The notes: generated by a model not told the origin, from the letters alone. DNA of 25,636 nucleotides from UBA1259 sp964453915 (GCA_964453915.1 CAYVPW010000017.1:1-25636); one strand, 5' to 3'. Counted from the first letter of the stretch, positions 1-7,323 are shown. Made by a program: numbers and translations.

Positions 1-53
1 TCTCATACATATCCATTTTGCGAGCAACACTTGTAGGGTCGGAGAATGTTTCC

Positions 54-67
54 AACTATATATAGTT
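54..67. repeat. Perfect 14-bp palindrome in left-edge intergenic DNA
   Basis: AACTATA followed directly by TATAGTT is perfectly self-complementary. It lies about 90 bases upstream of the small plus-strand gene. It could be an operator, but it is short and AT-rich and could arise by chance. I see no convincing -35/-10 pair in 1-156. Confidence 0.25.
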
Positions 68-156
68 TTAACGAAAATAAACGCGGCACTTTTTTTGTAT
101 AAATAACAGAAATAAAGCACACACTGTCTAAAACTTAAAAAAAGGGGGATATAAAA

Positions 157-306
157 ATGAGCGTTTGCAGAAGTTGCGGCAAAAATATTACGCAAGGGAA
201 TCTTTTAGAGTGCAAAAATTGCGGTGCTACCGTTTGTACTGAATGTGCAAACAAAAACCAAAAAATTTGCCCGTATTGTTATTCGGACCTAGAATATATA
301 GGCTAA
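157..306 (+). CDS. Small zinc-ribbon/treble-clef-like protein with four CxxC motifs (49 aa)
   Basis: This is the only complete plus-strand gene I accept. The 49-residue product has eight cysteines as four CxxC knuckles at positions 4/7, 19/22, 27/30 and 38/41, enough to bind two zinc ions in a B-box- or RING-like cross-brace. A purine-rich ribosome site (AAAGGGGG, 141-148) lies about 8 bases before the ATG. The stop is followed at once by a strong hairpin terminator, so it is probably a single-gene unit. There is no signal peptide or membrane segment. No specific function can be assigned; a nucleic-acid or protein adaptor role is typical of such small ribbons, but that is inference. Confidence 0.75.
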   Translation: MSVCRSCGKNITQGNLLECKNCGATVCTECANKNQKICPYCYSDLEYIG

Positions 307-308
307 AA

Positions 309-367
309 CAAAAACCGCCGATAGAGAAACAACTTTAATCGTCAATTCTCATATCAGCGGTTTTTTT
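309..367. terminator. Bidirectional Rho-independent terminator between convergent genes
   Basis: The arm at 310-328 (AAAAACCGCCGATAGAGAA) pairs with 346-365 (TTCTCATATCAGCGGTTTTT), with one mismatch, one bulged base and a 17-base loop. The stem ends in a T run on the plus strand and, because its 5' side is an A run, in a T run on the minus strand as well. It would end both the small zinc-ribbon gene and the minus-strand cluster finishing at 369. Confidence 0.8.
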
Positions 368-368
368 A

Positions 369-1481
369 TTATTCATCTTTTAAAAATCTTTTTTTCATTC
401 TATCAAAGAGTTTTTTTTCTAACTCACCTAACCCTTTTATCGCCATCTTTTCGGCACGCTTTATTCCTTTATCGTAAAAATCGTTAGCAAGTTCTTTTTC
501 TTTTTTTACGTAAAGCAAGTAAGCAAGCTTTATCCTTAAATTTTCCGCAGTGTTTGCCGAATTAAGGTATTTATCCAATTCGTACATAAGGTTATCTGCA
601 AGGTCTTCGTTAAAATCAAAAGTGCAGGCGTTATAAAGCGCATCTAACTTTACCTGAATAGCCATACCTTGCGGCATATCGTCTATCAATCCGTAAAGCC
701 TGTCCGAAACTTTTTTTGCGTTTTCATAGTCTTCTTTATCTAAATAATAAGCGTACCTTGCACTTAACAAAGCGTAAAAATTAACGTCGTCTTCCGGAAG
801 TTGCGGAACGTCGAATAAATATTTTTCGTTAGTTAAAGAAGGTGTTTTTCCTTGATACAACTCTCCTTGAAAAGAAAGAACCGAACAAGCAACTTTTAAC
901 GAATCCGTTTTTTTGTTTATTCCGCAAACCACCGCGCCGTCGTTTTTTACACCACCGTTTTCGGCAGGCAACGCAACGCCAAGCAAGAAATAAGCTGACA
1001 CGGGCAAACTCATACATAAAACAGCATACAAGGCAACGGGAACGTATCCGCCAACAAAAATAAACCCAACGGATATTACGGTTAAAATAAGCGAAGCGTA
1101 AATTCCGCCTAAAGAAACAGCCCTAAATCTTTTCTCCGAATTTTCGGGACTTGTAGGAATGCTTTCCGTGTAGCCCGCTTCTTCGCCCAGTTTGCAAAAA
1201 TCAAAATAAAAACGCCCGTTCTTTTTTGTCCACTTAAAAAACCAAACTATCACCGTGGTGATATAAAACCCGTTCTTTTTTGCGGCTATAATGTGCCCCC
1301 ACTCGTGAACAACCGTATTTATAAAGCCAAAAATAATCGCCCCTATCACGTAATACAAAACCATTAATAACACGTTTTGTTTTCCGTAATTTGCGTTGCA
1401 AAGATAAACCGCCAAAAACACCAACCCCAAAGTGGCTATAAACGTTATAGCGGTGTTTATTATACTCGTTCTTCTTTTCAT
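369..1481 (-). CDS. M50-family (site-2-protease-like) membrane zinc metalloprotease
   Basis: The 370-residue product has hydrophobic segments near residues 6-28, 36-58, 122-145 and 150-172. The zinc-site motif HEWGH lies at 59-63 inside the second segment. A probable third ligand is Asp181 in an NDG sequence after the last helix, where M50 proteases carry their PxxxxDG-type motif. Residues about 190-370 form a charged, helix-rich cytoplasmic tail resembling TPR-like helices. M50 enzymes cleave within the membrane; SpoIVFB, which activates pro-sigma-K, is one member, but this protein has no CBS domain and its substrate is unknown. The start codon overlaps the stop of the ppx-like gene by 4 bases, implying translational coupling, and it is the last gene of the yabP cluster. 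Confidence 0.8.
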   Translation of the reverse strand: MKRRTSIINTAITFIATLGLVFLAVYLCNANYGKQNVLLMVLYYVIGAIIFGFINTVVHEWGHIIAAKKNGFYITTVIVWFFKWTKKNGRFYFDFCKLGEEAGYTESIPTSPENSEKRFRAVSLGGIYASLILTVISVGFIFVGGYVPVALYAVLCMSLPVSAYFLLGVALPAENGGVKNDGAVVCGINKKTDSLKVACSVLSFQGELYQGKTPSLTNEKYLFDVPQLPEDDVNFYALLSARYAYYLDKEDYENAKKVSDRLYGLIDDMPQGMAIQVKLDALYNACTFDFNEDLADNLMYELDKYLNSANTAENLRIKLAYLLYVKKEKELANDFYDKGIKRAEKMAIKGLGELEKKLFDRMKKRFLKDE

Positions 1482-2347
1482 AATTTCTCCAGTCGTTTTA
1501 TTAAATATCCCTCTAGGTTGTCTTTTTCAGAAACCGTTAAAGAGCTTATATCCGCTTTTTCCATAATTTTTTCAAACAAAATCGCACCGCCCAAAATCAC
1601 CTGACCGCGCCCTTTTTGCAAGCACAAAATTGCGTTTCTTTCTTCTATACTTTTGTTTTTTAAAATTTTAACCACTCTTTTTACGGCGTTTAACTCTAAT
1701 TCGTATCCGTCCACTTTTTTTGACGAATACTCTTTTAAATCTTGTGCTATCGCACAAACGGAAGTTGCCGTTCCGCCTATCGCATAAAACTTACCGCTTG
1801 GAATTTTGCCGTATTCAACAAGCCTTCCGCTTAGGTAGTTGCAAATTTTTGCTTCGTCTTGACCGCAAACGTTATTTATGCTGACGCACCCCACGTTTAA
1901 GCTTTTGGAATATATCAACTTTCCATCGTTTTTTACGATTATTTCGGAACTTGCGCCGCCTATATCGATTACGCCGCCGTCTTTTCCGCCGCTTGCGCCC
2001 GCAAACCCCAGTTCCGCTTCATCTTCACCGGATACAACGCAAACTTTTAGACCGCAGAGGTTATAAACTGCATCTAAAAAAACGGCTTTATTACAAGCCT
2101 TTCTAAGCGCTGCCGTCCCAAAGGCAAACACTTTGGTTGCGCCTAGGCTTACCGCACGGTTATAATAAAAAGAAACGGCCAAAGCGGTACGTTCGATTGC
2201 TTGCGCACAAAGCATCGAATCTTCGCCTTGACCTTCTGCAAGTTTTGTTATTGTACATTCTTTTGATAAGGTGCTTACCCCGTCCGACAACATAAGCCTT
2301 ACGGAATTAGACCCCACGTCTATTACAGCATATAATGTTTTTGCCAT
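1478..2347 (-). CDS. Ppx/GppA-family phosphatase (exopolyphosphatase-like), full-length copy
   Basis: The 289-residue product has the actin-like ATPase fold signatures of exopolyphosphatase/guanosine-pentaphosphate phosphohydrolase: DVGSNSVRL at 10-18, AFGTAALR at 75-82, SGEDEAELGF at 106-115 with the acidic catalytic region, DIGGASSEI at 128-136, and a C-terminal GGTATS phosphate loop. The length fits the short Ppx form without the extra C-terminal domains of the E. coli enzyme. It would hydrolyse polyphosphate or pppGpp in the cytoplasm; the sequence does not separate the two. Its first 334 coding bases and 48 bases of upstream DNA are repeated exactly just upstream, so its original coupling to the divIC-like gene now belongs to the truncated copy. 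Confidence 0.88.
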   Translation of the reverse strand: MAKTLYAVIDVGSNSVRLMLSDGVSTLSKECTITKLAEGQGEDSMLCAQAIERTALAVSFYYNRAVSLGATKVFAFGTAALRKACNKAVFLDAVYNLCGLKVCVVSGEDEAELGFAGASGGKDGGVIDIGGASSEIIVKNDGKLIYSKSLNVGCVSINNVCGQDEAKICNYLSGRLVEYGKIPSGKFYAIGGTATSVCAIAQDLKEYSSKKVDGYELELNAVKRVVKILKNKSIEERNAILCLQKGRGQVILGGAILFEKIMEKADISSLTVSEKDNLEGYLIKRLEKL

Positions 2348-2395
2348 ACCGTTTATTTTGCCCTAATATCATCGGGAAAATAGTACCCCATTTCC
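2014..2395. repeat. 382-bp exact tandem duplication, copy 1
   Basis: Positions 2014-2395 match 2396-2777 base for base, as far as line-by-line comparison shows, with a constant offset of 382. The match extends one base further (2396 equals 2778, both C) and fails at 2013/2395 (T against C) and 2397/2779 (C against T), so junction homology is one base. The unit covers the first 111 codons of ppx plus the last codons and stop of the divIC-like gene. Confidence 0.95.
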
Positions 2396-2729
2396 CCGCT
2401 TCATCTTCACCGGATACAACGCAAACTTTTAGACCGCAGAGGTTATAAACTGCATCTAAAAAAACGGCTTTATTACAAGCCTTTCTAAGCGCTGCCGTCC
2501 CAAAGGCAAACACTTTGGTTGCGCCTAGGCTTACCGCACGGTTATAATAAAAAGAAACGGCCAAAGCGGTACGTTCGATTGCTTGCGCACAAAGCATCGA
2601 ATCTTCGCCTTGACCTTCTGCAAGTTTTGTTATTGTACATTCTTTTGATAAGGTGCTTACCCCGTCCGACAACATAAGCCTTACGGAATTAGACCCCACG
2701 TCTATTACAGCATATAATGTTTTTGCCAT
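2307..2729 (-). pseudogene. Truncated duplicate of the ppx 5' end
   Basis: The first 111 residues are identical to the full-length Ppx-like protein. At the duplication junction (2396) the frame leaves ppx and runs through the repeated divIC tail in another frame, then out-of-frame into the real ppx start, stopping at 2307 with about 29 unrelated residues. The fragment lacks the second phosphate loop (DIGGASSE) and so should be inactive. It keeps the native position 5 bases after the divIC-like stop, so ribosomes coupled from that gene would enter this fragment first and then meet the true ppx start within its last codons. Confidence 0.85.
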
Positions 2730-2777
2730 ACCGTTTATTTTGCCCTAATATCATCGGGAAAATAGTACCCCATTTCC
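2396..2777. repeat. 382-bp exact tandem duplication, copy 2
   Basis: This is the second copy of the unit at 2014-2395, directly abutting it. It lies next to the native end of the divIC-like gene. Absence of any divergence means the event is very recent or is an assembly artefact. Confidence 0.95.
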
Positions 2778-3007
2778 CTTGCTTCTTGAACTATATACCA
2801 GTAAGAGTTAACCGCTTCTAACTTTGCTTTTTCTTCATCAGTCATTCTGCTGTACTCTTGGTATTTTGCAATTAACTCTTCTTCTCTTTTCTTTTGCCCG
2901 CTAATTGCAATAAGTTGATAAACCAACACAGACACAAGAATAAACATTAAAAGCACCGCACCCACGGTGGTTGCGACAACTATTCTTTTAAACTTGTCCT
3001 CGGTCAT
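2735..3007 (-). CDS. divIC: DivIC/FtsB-like septum formation initiator
   Basis: This 90-residue bitopic protein has a short cytoplasmic N-terminus, one membrane helix at about 9-33, a short charged coiled-coil stretch at 38-65, and the C-terminal AREMGYYFPDD sequence that resembles the AREklG ending of DivIC/FtsB proteins. DivIC works with FtsL and DivIB/FtsQ in the division complex. The order yabP-yabQ-divIC is the one known from Bacillus and Clostridia, which is the main support for the name because the protein is short and the coiled coil weak. It overlaps yabQ by 20 bases. Its last codons are included in the downstream tandem duplication. Confidence 0.75.
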   Translation of the reverse strand: MTEDKFKRIVVATTVGAVLLMFILVSVLVYQLIAISGQKKREEELIAKYQEYSRMTDEEKAKLEAVNSYWYIVQEAREMGYYFPDDIRAK

Positions 3008-3344
3008 CTTTCGTTTTCCTTTTCTTAAGACTTTTTATACACTTATTGTATATCATCTTTGCAAATTTTGCAAGTATTATATTAAAACTTTTAACGTAAA
3101 GGATAATCCCTGCAAAAACGCCTGTAAGCATATACGCCCTTAAAGACGGAAAACCCGAATAAAAAGAAAAAAAAGCATAAAAAACGCACAACAGCGCAAA
3201 AAACAAAACGTCTGCAAAAGCGCATATTATCTGACGCTTAACTTTGCGTTTTAAGGCTATTATCGGCGAATAAAATACACCCATAACCGCGCCGAAAGCA
3301 ATGCAGGCGATAAAAACGTAAAATTGATTTGCCGAAACAAACAT
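2988..3344 (-). CDS. yabQ: YabQ-like sporulation membrane protein
   Basis: The 118-residue product has about four hydrophobic segments (roughly 6-27, 42-62, 68-84 and 85-102) and a lysine/arginine-rich C-terminal tail. This is the layout of YabQ, a membrane protein needed for spore cortex formation in Bacillus. Sequence recognition alone is weak; placement between yabP and a divIC-like gene supports it. Its start overlaps the yabP stop in a TAATG arrangement, and its end overlaps the divIC-like gene by 20 bases, so the three are translationally coupled. Confidence 0.75.
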   Translation of the reverse strand: MFVSANQFYVFIACIAFGAVMGVFYSPIIALKRKVKRQIICAFADVLFFALLCVFYAFFSFYSGFPSLRAYMLTGVFAGIILYVKSFNIILAKFAKMIYNKCIKSLKKRKTKDDRGQV

Positions 3345-3607
3345 TACTTAAAAATTCTTTTTATAAGCGGGGCTTTTTTATAATTATATCTTATTTCGCA
3401 AAAATCCCCTTCCGCACTTAAATTACCGCTAGCCTTGTTAAACGCCGTAATTTTTATATTATCACCCGTTATTTGAACTTTATTGCCGTTTACGGTAAGT
3501 TTTAAACTTTGTTCGGAAAAACCGTCAACTGTTTCCACACAGGTCATAGAAAGGCGTTTTCTTCCTTCTAGAGAAAGTTGATCTGTTTGCGCTTGCGTTT
3601 GTTGCAT
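3344..3607 (-). CDS. yabP: Sporulation protein YabP
   Basis: This 87-residue protein contains the YabP pattern: a start resembling LxLEGRKRLSMTCVETVDGF at about 12-31, alternating hydrophobic beta strands with the TGDNIKI sequence, and a basic, aromatic end (LIKRIFK). The YabP/YqfC family takes part in spore coat or cortex assembly; YabP in Bacillus is made in the mother cell under sigma-E. It is the first gene of the cluster, with GGAG about 8 bases before the ATG. I looked for a sigma-E-type promoter in 3608-3676 and found no clear match. Its presence is the best evidence that the lineage sporulates or recently did. Confidence 0.85.
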   Translation of the reverse strand: MQQTQAQTDQLSLEGRKRLSMTCVETVDGFSEQSLKLTVNGNKVQITGDNIKITAFNKASGNLSAEGDFCEIRYNYKKAPLIKRIFK

Positions 3608-3676
3608 ACTTTTTCTCCGTTATTTTATTTCTTTATACACTATGCGATTAAAAATAACTTTATTACGGCTTAAAAA

Positions 3677-3706
3677 AATAAAAGGCGAAATTTTTCGCCT
3701 TTTATT
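3677..3706 (-). terminator. Rho-independent terminator of the phosphoesterase-PTS unit
   Basis: A perfect 14-bp stem (AATAAAAGGCGAAA paired with TTTCGCCTTTTATT) with a 2-base centre is followed on the minus strand by a T run (complement of 3671-3678). It lies 34 bases after the IIC stop. Confidence 0.85.
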
Positions 3707-3740
3707 TATCCGTATCTCTTTTTATATTTACTCAAAATTT

Positions 3741-4910
3741 TCAATCGGGCAATTTCATATCGCCGAATTTTATCCAGCCTTTCTTTCTCATAAATTCTGA
3801 AATAGCCAAGTTTAACACTGCAGGCAAAACTATCATTAACAGAATTATCCCTACTATGCCAAGCGCACCGCTAGTATAATTAAACAAATCAAAAACACCT
3901 ACAAGTCCGCTCGTTCCCATTCCACCGCCGGAAGCCCCACATCTTAAACCGAACACGCAGGTAGAAAGCGGTCCTAAAACAGCACTAGAAATAATCATAG
4001 GCAACATTATTACGGGTTTTTTCATAATGTTGGGAATTTGCAACATACTTGTTCCTAGTCCTTGCGCAATAAGTCCTCCCAACTTGTTTTCTCTGTAAGA
4101 AGCAACCGCAAAACCAACCATATGGCAAGCACAACCAACCGTTGCCGCACCGCCTGCTAAAAGCATTGCGTCGTACACGTCTACGGAAATAGTACCCTCT
4201 CCGTACCCCTTTATCACCGAACTTGCAACAGCAACCCATATCGCTGCAGAAGAAGTGGGCATTGTTAAAACTATTCCCATTATCACGGAAACTATTATTC
4301 CCATAAAAAACGGCGTCGCCTTAGTTGCCAACGCTATTAAAACACCTAGTTGGTCTACAAGCCAAATAAACGGCGCAGCTAAAAACAAACCCAAAAAGGA
4401 TATCACAAGTGTTCCCATAGGTATTAAAATAATATCTAATTTAGTTTTTCCCGCATAGAGTTCCACAAGTTCCACGACAAGCATCGTCACCACGTATGCC
4501 CCTATCGGATTTCCGGGAGTCCCCAAAGACAATGCCGTAAACGCACTTTCTACTTTAGGAAACATTCCGCCCAAAAAAGAGCCGAACAAAAGTTTATCCG
4601 CAAAAGCACCTATCGTTCCGGCAACAGCCGCAGAAAAAACCAACAACTTGTTTTTTCCAAGCGCATGCGCTATGCCAACGCCTATTCCAGCACCCATAAG
4701 CGTTTTTGCTATATTAGAAATAAATTTAAGGGTATTGCCAACGTAATTATCACCTATCCAACCGGCAATCATTCCTAAAATCGTTCCCGCAATAAGCGTC
4801 ACGAAAAGTCCTTGTGCCATTCCGGAAAAAGCGGTAATAAAATAACGCTTAGGCAAAGCCTTTAAATAAGACTTGAATTTGTTTTGATTTTCTAAAACAG
4901 TCTCTTCCAT
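3741..4910 (-). CDS. PTS transporter subunit IIC (EIIC type 2 family)
   Basis: This 389-residue polytopic protein has about ten hydrophobic segments starting near residue 28. It matches the PTS_EIIC_2 type of stand-alone permeases: glycine-rich AGAGIGVGIA-like helices, a PGNPIGAY loop at 132-139 of the kind found in substrate loops, a TMPTSSAA motif, and a GASGGGMGTSG stretch near the C-terminus. PTS IIC proteins carry sugars across the membrane with phosphorylation by partner IIA/IIB proteins, none of which is encoded here, so the substrate and partners are unknown. Its ATG shares one base with the stop of the metallophosphoesterase, so the two are co-translated. A strong terminator follows. 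Confidence 0.82.
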   Translation of the reverse strand: MEETVLENQNKFKSYLKALPKRYFITAFSGMAQGLFVTLIAGTILGMIAGWIGDNYVGNTLKFISNIAKTLMGAGIGVGIAHALGKNKLLVFSAAVAGTIGAFADKLLFGSFLGGMFPKVESAFTALSLGTPGNPIGAYVVTMLVVELVELYAGKTKLDIILIPMGTLVISFLGLFLAAPFIWLVDQLGVLIALATKATPFFMGIIVSVIMGIVLTMPTSSAAIWVAVASSVIKGYGEGTISVDVYDAMLLAGGAATVGCACHMVGFAVASYRENKLGGLIAQGLGTSMLQIPNIMKKPVIMLPMIISSAVLGPLSTCVFGLRCGASGGGMGTSGLVGVFDLFNYTSGALGIVGIILLMIVLPAVLNLAISEFMRKKGWIKFGDMKLPD

Positions 4911-5605
4911 CAGTCTATCTCCGTAAGTTTATTTTCTACTTGATCGCAACTTGTCAAGTAATATTTAATTCCGTTTTTTACAACCAACTTGTCCGCTCTT
5001 ACGTTTTTACCGTGCAAGTGCCCGTATACTACCGTGTTTACCTTGTATTCTTCAAACAGGTCGGTAAAAGCCGAATTTTCACGCTTTACGTTAAACGGCG
5101 GAAAATGTATCAATGCGATGAGTTTATCCCCTTCTTGCCTGAGTTTTTGCGCGGATTTAAGTGACAGAGTAAGTCTTTCCGTTTCTCTGCTATATATTTT
5201 TTTATCTTCTAAAGAAAAATCGGGAGCACCCGGCACCGCCCAAAGGCGAGAACCGCAAATAATCGTGTTATCAAACTTTATGCAATCGTTTTGCAAGGCA
5301 AAGCAATTTTGCGGCAAAGCATCTCTCACCTTAGTAATTCCGCTCCACCAGTAATCGTGGTTGCCTTTTATAAAAATTTTTTTCCCTTTTAACTCTTTGA
5401 AATATTCTAAATCCGATTTAGCGTCTTCTAAATTCATAGCCCAAGAAATATCTCCGCCTATCAACACAAGGTCCTCTTCTTTCACCTTAGAAATCCAATC
5501 TTCTTTTATTTTATCCAAATAGTTAACCCAATTACCCCCGAAAACGTCCATCGGTTTATCGGTATTAGTGGATATATGCAAATCGCTTATGGCATAAATT
5601 TTCAT
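4910..5605 (-). CDS. Calcineurin-like metallophosphoesterase
   Basis: The 231-residue product carries the full set of metallophosphoesterase motifs: SDLH (7-10), GGDISW, GNHDYWW, an IHFPPF histidine and a VYGHLHG C-terminal motif, which together bind the two metals. It belongs to the group with the conserved KPMDVFG and GDISWAM sequences; members are predicted cytosolic phosphohydrolases of unknown substrate. An in-frame ATG lies 18 bases upstream at 5623, but the predicted promoter places transcription start at about 5605, so I chose MKIYAISDLH. No Shine-Dalgarno sequence precedes this ATG, which suggests a leaderless message. It is the first gene of a two-gene unit with the PTS IIC gene. 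Confidence 0.85.
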   Translation of the reverse strand: MKIYAISDLHISTNTDKPMDVFGGNWVNYLDKIKEDWISKVKEEDLVLIGGDISWAMNLEDAKSDLEYFKELKGKKIFIKGNHDYWWSGITKVRDALPQNCFALQNDCIKFDNTIICGSRLWAVPGAPDFSLEDKKIYSRETERLTLSLKSAQKLRQEGDKLIALIHFPPFNVKRENSAFTDLFEEYKVNTVVYGHLHGKNVRADKLVVKNGIKYYLTSCDQVENKLTEID

Positions 5606-5611
5606 AACACA

Positions 5612-5640
5612 ATAATAGCACAATCACGGTCATTAAACAA
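5612..5640 (-). promoter_or_regulatory. Sigma-A-type promoter of the metallophosphoesterase gene
   Basis: On the minus strand TTGTTT (5635-5640), a 17-base spacer and TATTAT (5612-5617), with an extended TGC just before the -10. The expected start point is about 5605, the A of the chosen ATG. Confidence 0.55.
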
Positions 5641-5661
5641 GCAAAAACCTGCAAAGGCAAC

Positions 5662-5698
5662 AAAAAAGTGCGGAGATTTTCCGCACCTTTTTATTTTT
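5662..5698 (-). terminator. Rho-independent terminator after the 210-aa protein gene
   Basis: The stem GTGCGGA (5668-5674) pairs with TCCGCAC, with T runs on both sides. On the minus strand TTTTTTG follows the stem. It ends the gene finishing at 5705; the opposite orientation has no gene to serve. Confidence 0.8.
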
Positions 5699-5704
5699 GT
5701 TTTT

Positions 5705-6337
5705 TTATTCCGGATACATCGGTAATTCAAAAAATCCCGCGCAAACTTCCTGTGTATATTCCTGACACGGCGGAATAGCTGCGTACCCGTAAGACGGCAA
5801 CAAAAGTTCTACTTCCATAACTATTTTCAAAATTATAGAAACACACCCGTCTATAGTAAATTCTCCTTCTCCCGTATAGTTGCCAAGCGTAGACACAAAA
5901 GATACGACCGCTTCTACCCCGTACGGAATAATCGATGCGGACGGAACGTTTAATATCACGTCTTTACTGACGGTAATAGTAGACGTTGCCACGCCCTCCG
6001 TTCCGTTGGCATCGGTATACGCCACCGACACGGGAATACTAACGTCTGCCTTCACTCTGGCGCTATTGGGCCGTTCACTAAGCGGTTCAATCAATAAATT
6101 GCTTATAGTCCCCTTACTAGTGGTGCTTCTTGCGCTAATAAACGTTAAAGGATATGTAGGCGTTGCAGGTGTAAAACCGCTAAGCGGAAGAACTATATCG
6201 TTTATTTGGCTTTGTTGCATGCACGCATCGAAAACTTTTTTTGCCTGCAAACAAACTTTTTCACACAAACCGTTAAGCGGGTTTCCGTTTATAGGTCCCG
6301 GACATTTATCCGACTGAAAATTGCAGAAAAATGACAT
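5705..6337 (-). CDS. Uncharacterised cysteine-containing protein, possibly spore-surface related (210 aa)
   Basis: I do not recognise this protein with certainty. It is 210 residues, without signal peptide or membrane helix. The N-terminus has a cysteine cluster (C5, C12, C25, C29, C39) containing a CEKVCLQAKKVFDACMQ stretch; a similar pattern of cysteine, lysine-valine, aromatic, aspartate and cysteine occurs in clostridial proteins thought to be coat or exosporium related. The middle is threonine/serine/valine-rich and probably all beta, and more cysteines lie near the C-terminus. A very strong ribosome site (AGGAGG) and flanking terminator and promoter mark a single-gene, well-expressed unit. 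The spore-surface idea is inference from composition and the sporulation context. Confidence 0.7.
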   Translation of the reverse strand: MSFFCNFQSDKCPGPINGNPLNGLCEKVCLQAKKVFDACMQQSQINDIVLPLSGFTPATPTYPLTFISARSTTSKGTISNLLIEPLSERPNSARVKADVSIPVSVAYTDANGTEGVATSTITVSKDVILNVPSASIIPYGVEAVVSFVSTLGNYTGEGEFTIDGCVSIILKIVMEVELLLPSYGYAAIPPCQEYTQEVCAGFFELPMYPE

Positions 6338-6362
6338 TCTTTTCCTCCTTTTTGCTTTCTAT

Positions 6363-6390
6363 ATTATGTATATGAATTTAGAAAGCCCAA
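6363..6390 (-). promoter_or_regulatory. Candidate promoter of the 210-aa protein gene
   Basis: The minus strand has TTGGGC (6385-6390), a 16-base spacer and CATAAT (6363-6368). The overlapping CATAATATA also fits the CATAnnnTA -10 of sigma-K promoters, but no matching AC -35 lies at the right distance. The sigma factor is undecided. Confidence 0.35.
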
Positions 6391-6441
6391 ATGCCACCCT
6401 GCTTTTATATCGACAACTGAAAAAACAAGTTTTTCTACTTT

Positions 6442-7323
6442 TTAAGCAAAAATCGCCATCAAAAGAGTTCCCACGGTAATAAGCGACAACCCGAACCAAG
6501 ATTTTGCCGACAATTTTTCCTTAAATACCACTAAAGAAAACAAAACCGTGATTAAAATACTCATTTTGTCTATCGGAACTACAACGCTTACTTGCCCGTT
6601 TTTTATTGCATAATAAAAACACAGCCAACTTGCACCCGTTGCAATCCCCGAAAGGATAAGAAATATAAAATCCTTTTTTTGTATATTTTTTACTTCTACG
6701 TGTTCTTTTTTTAAAAAGACAATACACCACGCTGCAAAAAACACCACAAGCGTGCGAATAGCCATTGCAAGGTTAGAATCAACGCTTTCTATTCCTACCT
6801 TTGCAAGCAAAGAAGCCGCCGCCGCAAACACCGCCGAAAGCTGTGCTAAAATCAACCAGTATAATTTTGTTTTTCTCTTCTCTATTTTTACGTCCGTCAT
6901 CAAAAACGTTCCCGCACCGATAAAAAGTAAACAAATTATTTTTAGCCACAAAACATTTCTTTCTTCCGGAAAAATTATAATTGCTAGCAAAACGGAAAAA
7001 ATAACGCTTGATTTATCAACCGCCGCCACTTTAGAAACTTCACCCAAACGCAAGGCTTTCATATAACAAAGCCAACTTGCGCCCGTCGCAAGCCCCGAAA
7101 GCACTAAAAAAATCCAAGATTTTCCGCTTACGTTTACAATCGACTTATACTCACCCGTAACAAAAACTATCAGCCAGGCAAAAACCAGAACGATAGTAGT
7201 GCGAACAGCCGTTGCAAGACCGGATTTTACGTTCTTTATTCCACACTTAGATAAAATCGCCGTCACTCCCGCAAAAAACGCAGAGCACGTCACCGCCAAA
7301 ATCCACATAATTTCACCAAACAT
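6442..7323 (-). CDS. EamA/DMT-superfamily transporter
   Basis: This 293-residue membrane protein is made of two similar halves (about 1-143 and 150-293), each with five hydrophobic helices and the signature SGxATGASWLCxxxA, seen near residues 75-90 and again near 225-240. This duplicated 5+5 helix layout is typical of EamA drug/metabolite exporters. The start overlaps the phoR stop in a TAATG junction, so it is the last gene of the pst-pho unit. Its substrate is unknown; co-transcription with the phosphate regulon suggests a role in phosphate-limited cells, possibly a phosphorylated or organic metabolite. Only a weak AT-rich hairpin follows it. Confidence 0.87.
   Translation of the reverse strand: MFGEIMWILAVTCSAFFAGVTAILSKCGIKNVKSGLATAVRTTIVLVFAWLIVFVTGEYKSIVNVSGKSWIFLVLSGLATGASWLCYMKALRLGEVSKVAAVDKSSVIFSVLLAIIIFPEERNVLWLKIICLLFIGAGTFLMTDVKIEKRKTKLYWLILAQLSAVFAAAASLLAKVGIESVDSNLAMAIRTLVVFFAAWCIVFLKKEHVEVKNIQKKDFIFLILSGIATGASWLCFYYAIKNGQVSVVVPIDKMSILITVLFSLVVFKEKLSAKSWFGLSLITVGTLLMAIFA

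Noticed and set aside
1..60. Possible minus-strand coding start at the left edge (an open frame reading LETFSDPTSVARKMDMYE leftwards).
   Set aside because: The peptide looks protein-like, but a stop lies directly before the TTG, no ribosome site precedes the TTG or the internal ATG, and only about 18 codons are visible.
2014..2778. The 382-bp repeat as an insertion element or phase-variation switch.
   Set aside because: It contains only host gene sequence with no terminal repeats or transposase, and both the duplicated and collapsed states leave an intact ppx gene.
3608..3676. Sigma-E-type promoter expected upstream of yabP.
   Set aside because: GCATAGTGTATAAAG gives partial -10 matches, but no correctly spaced -35 is present.
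6418..6437. Hairpin GAAAAAC/GTTTTTC after the EamA gene as a terminator.
   Set aside because: The stem is nearly all A-T and only 6-7 pairs; too weak to call.
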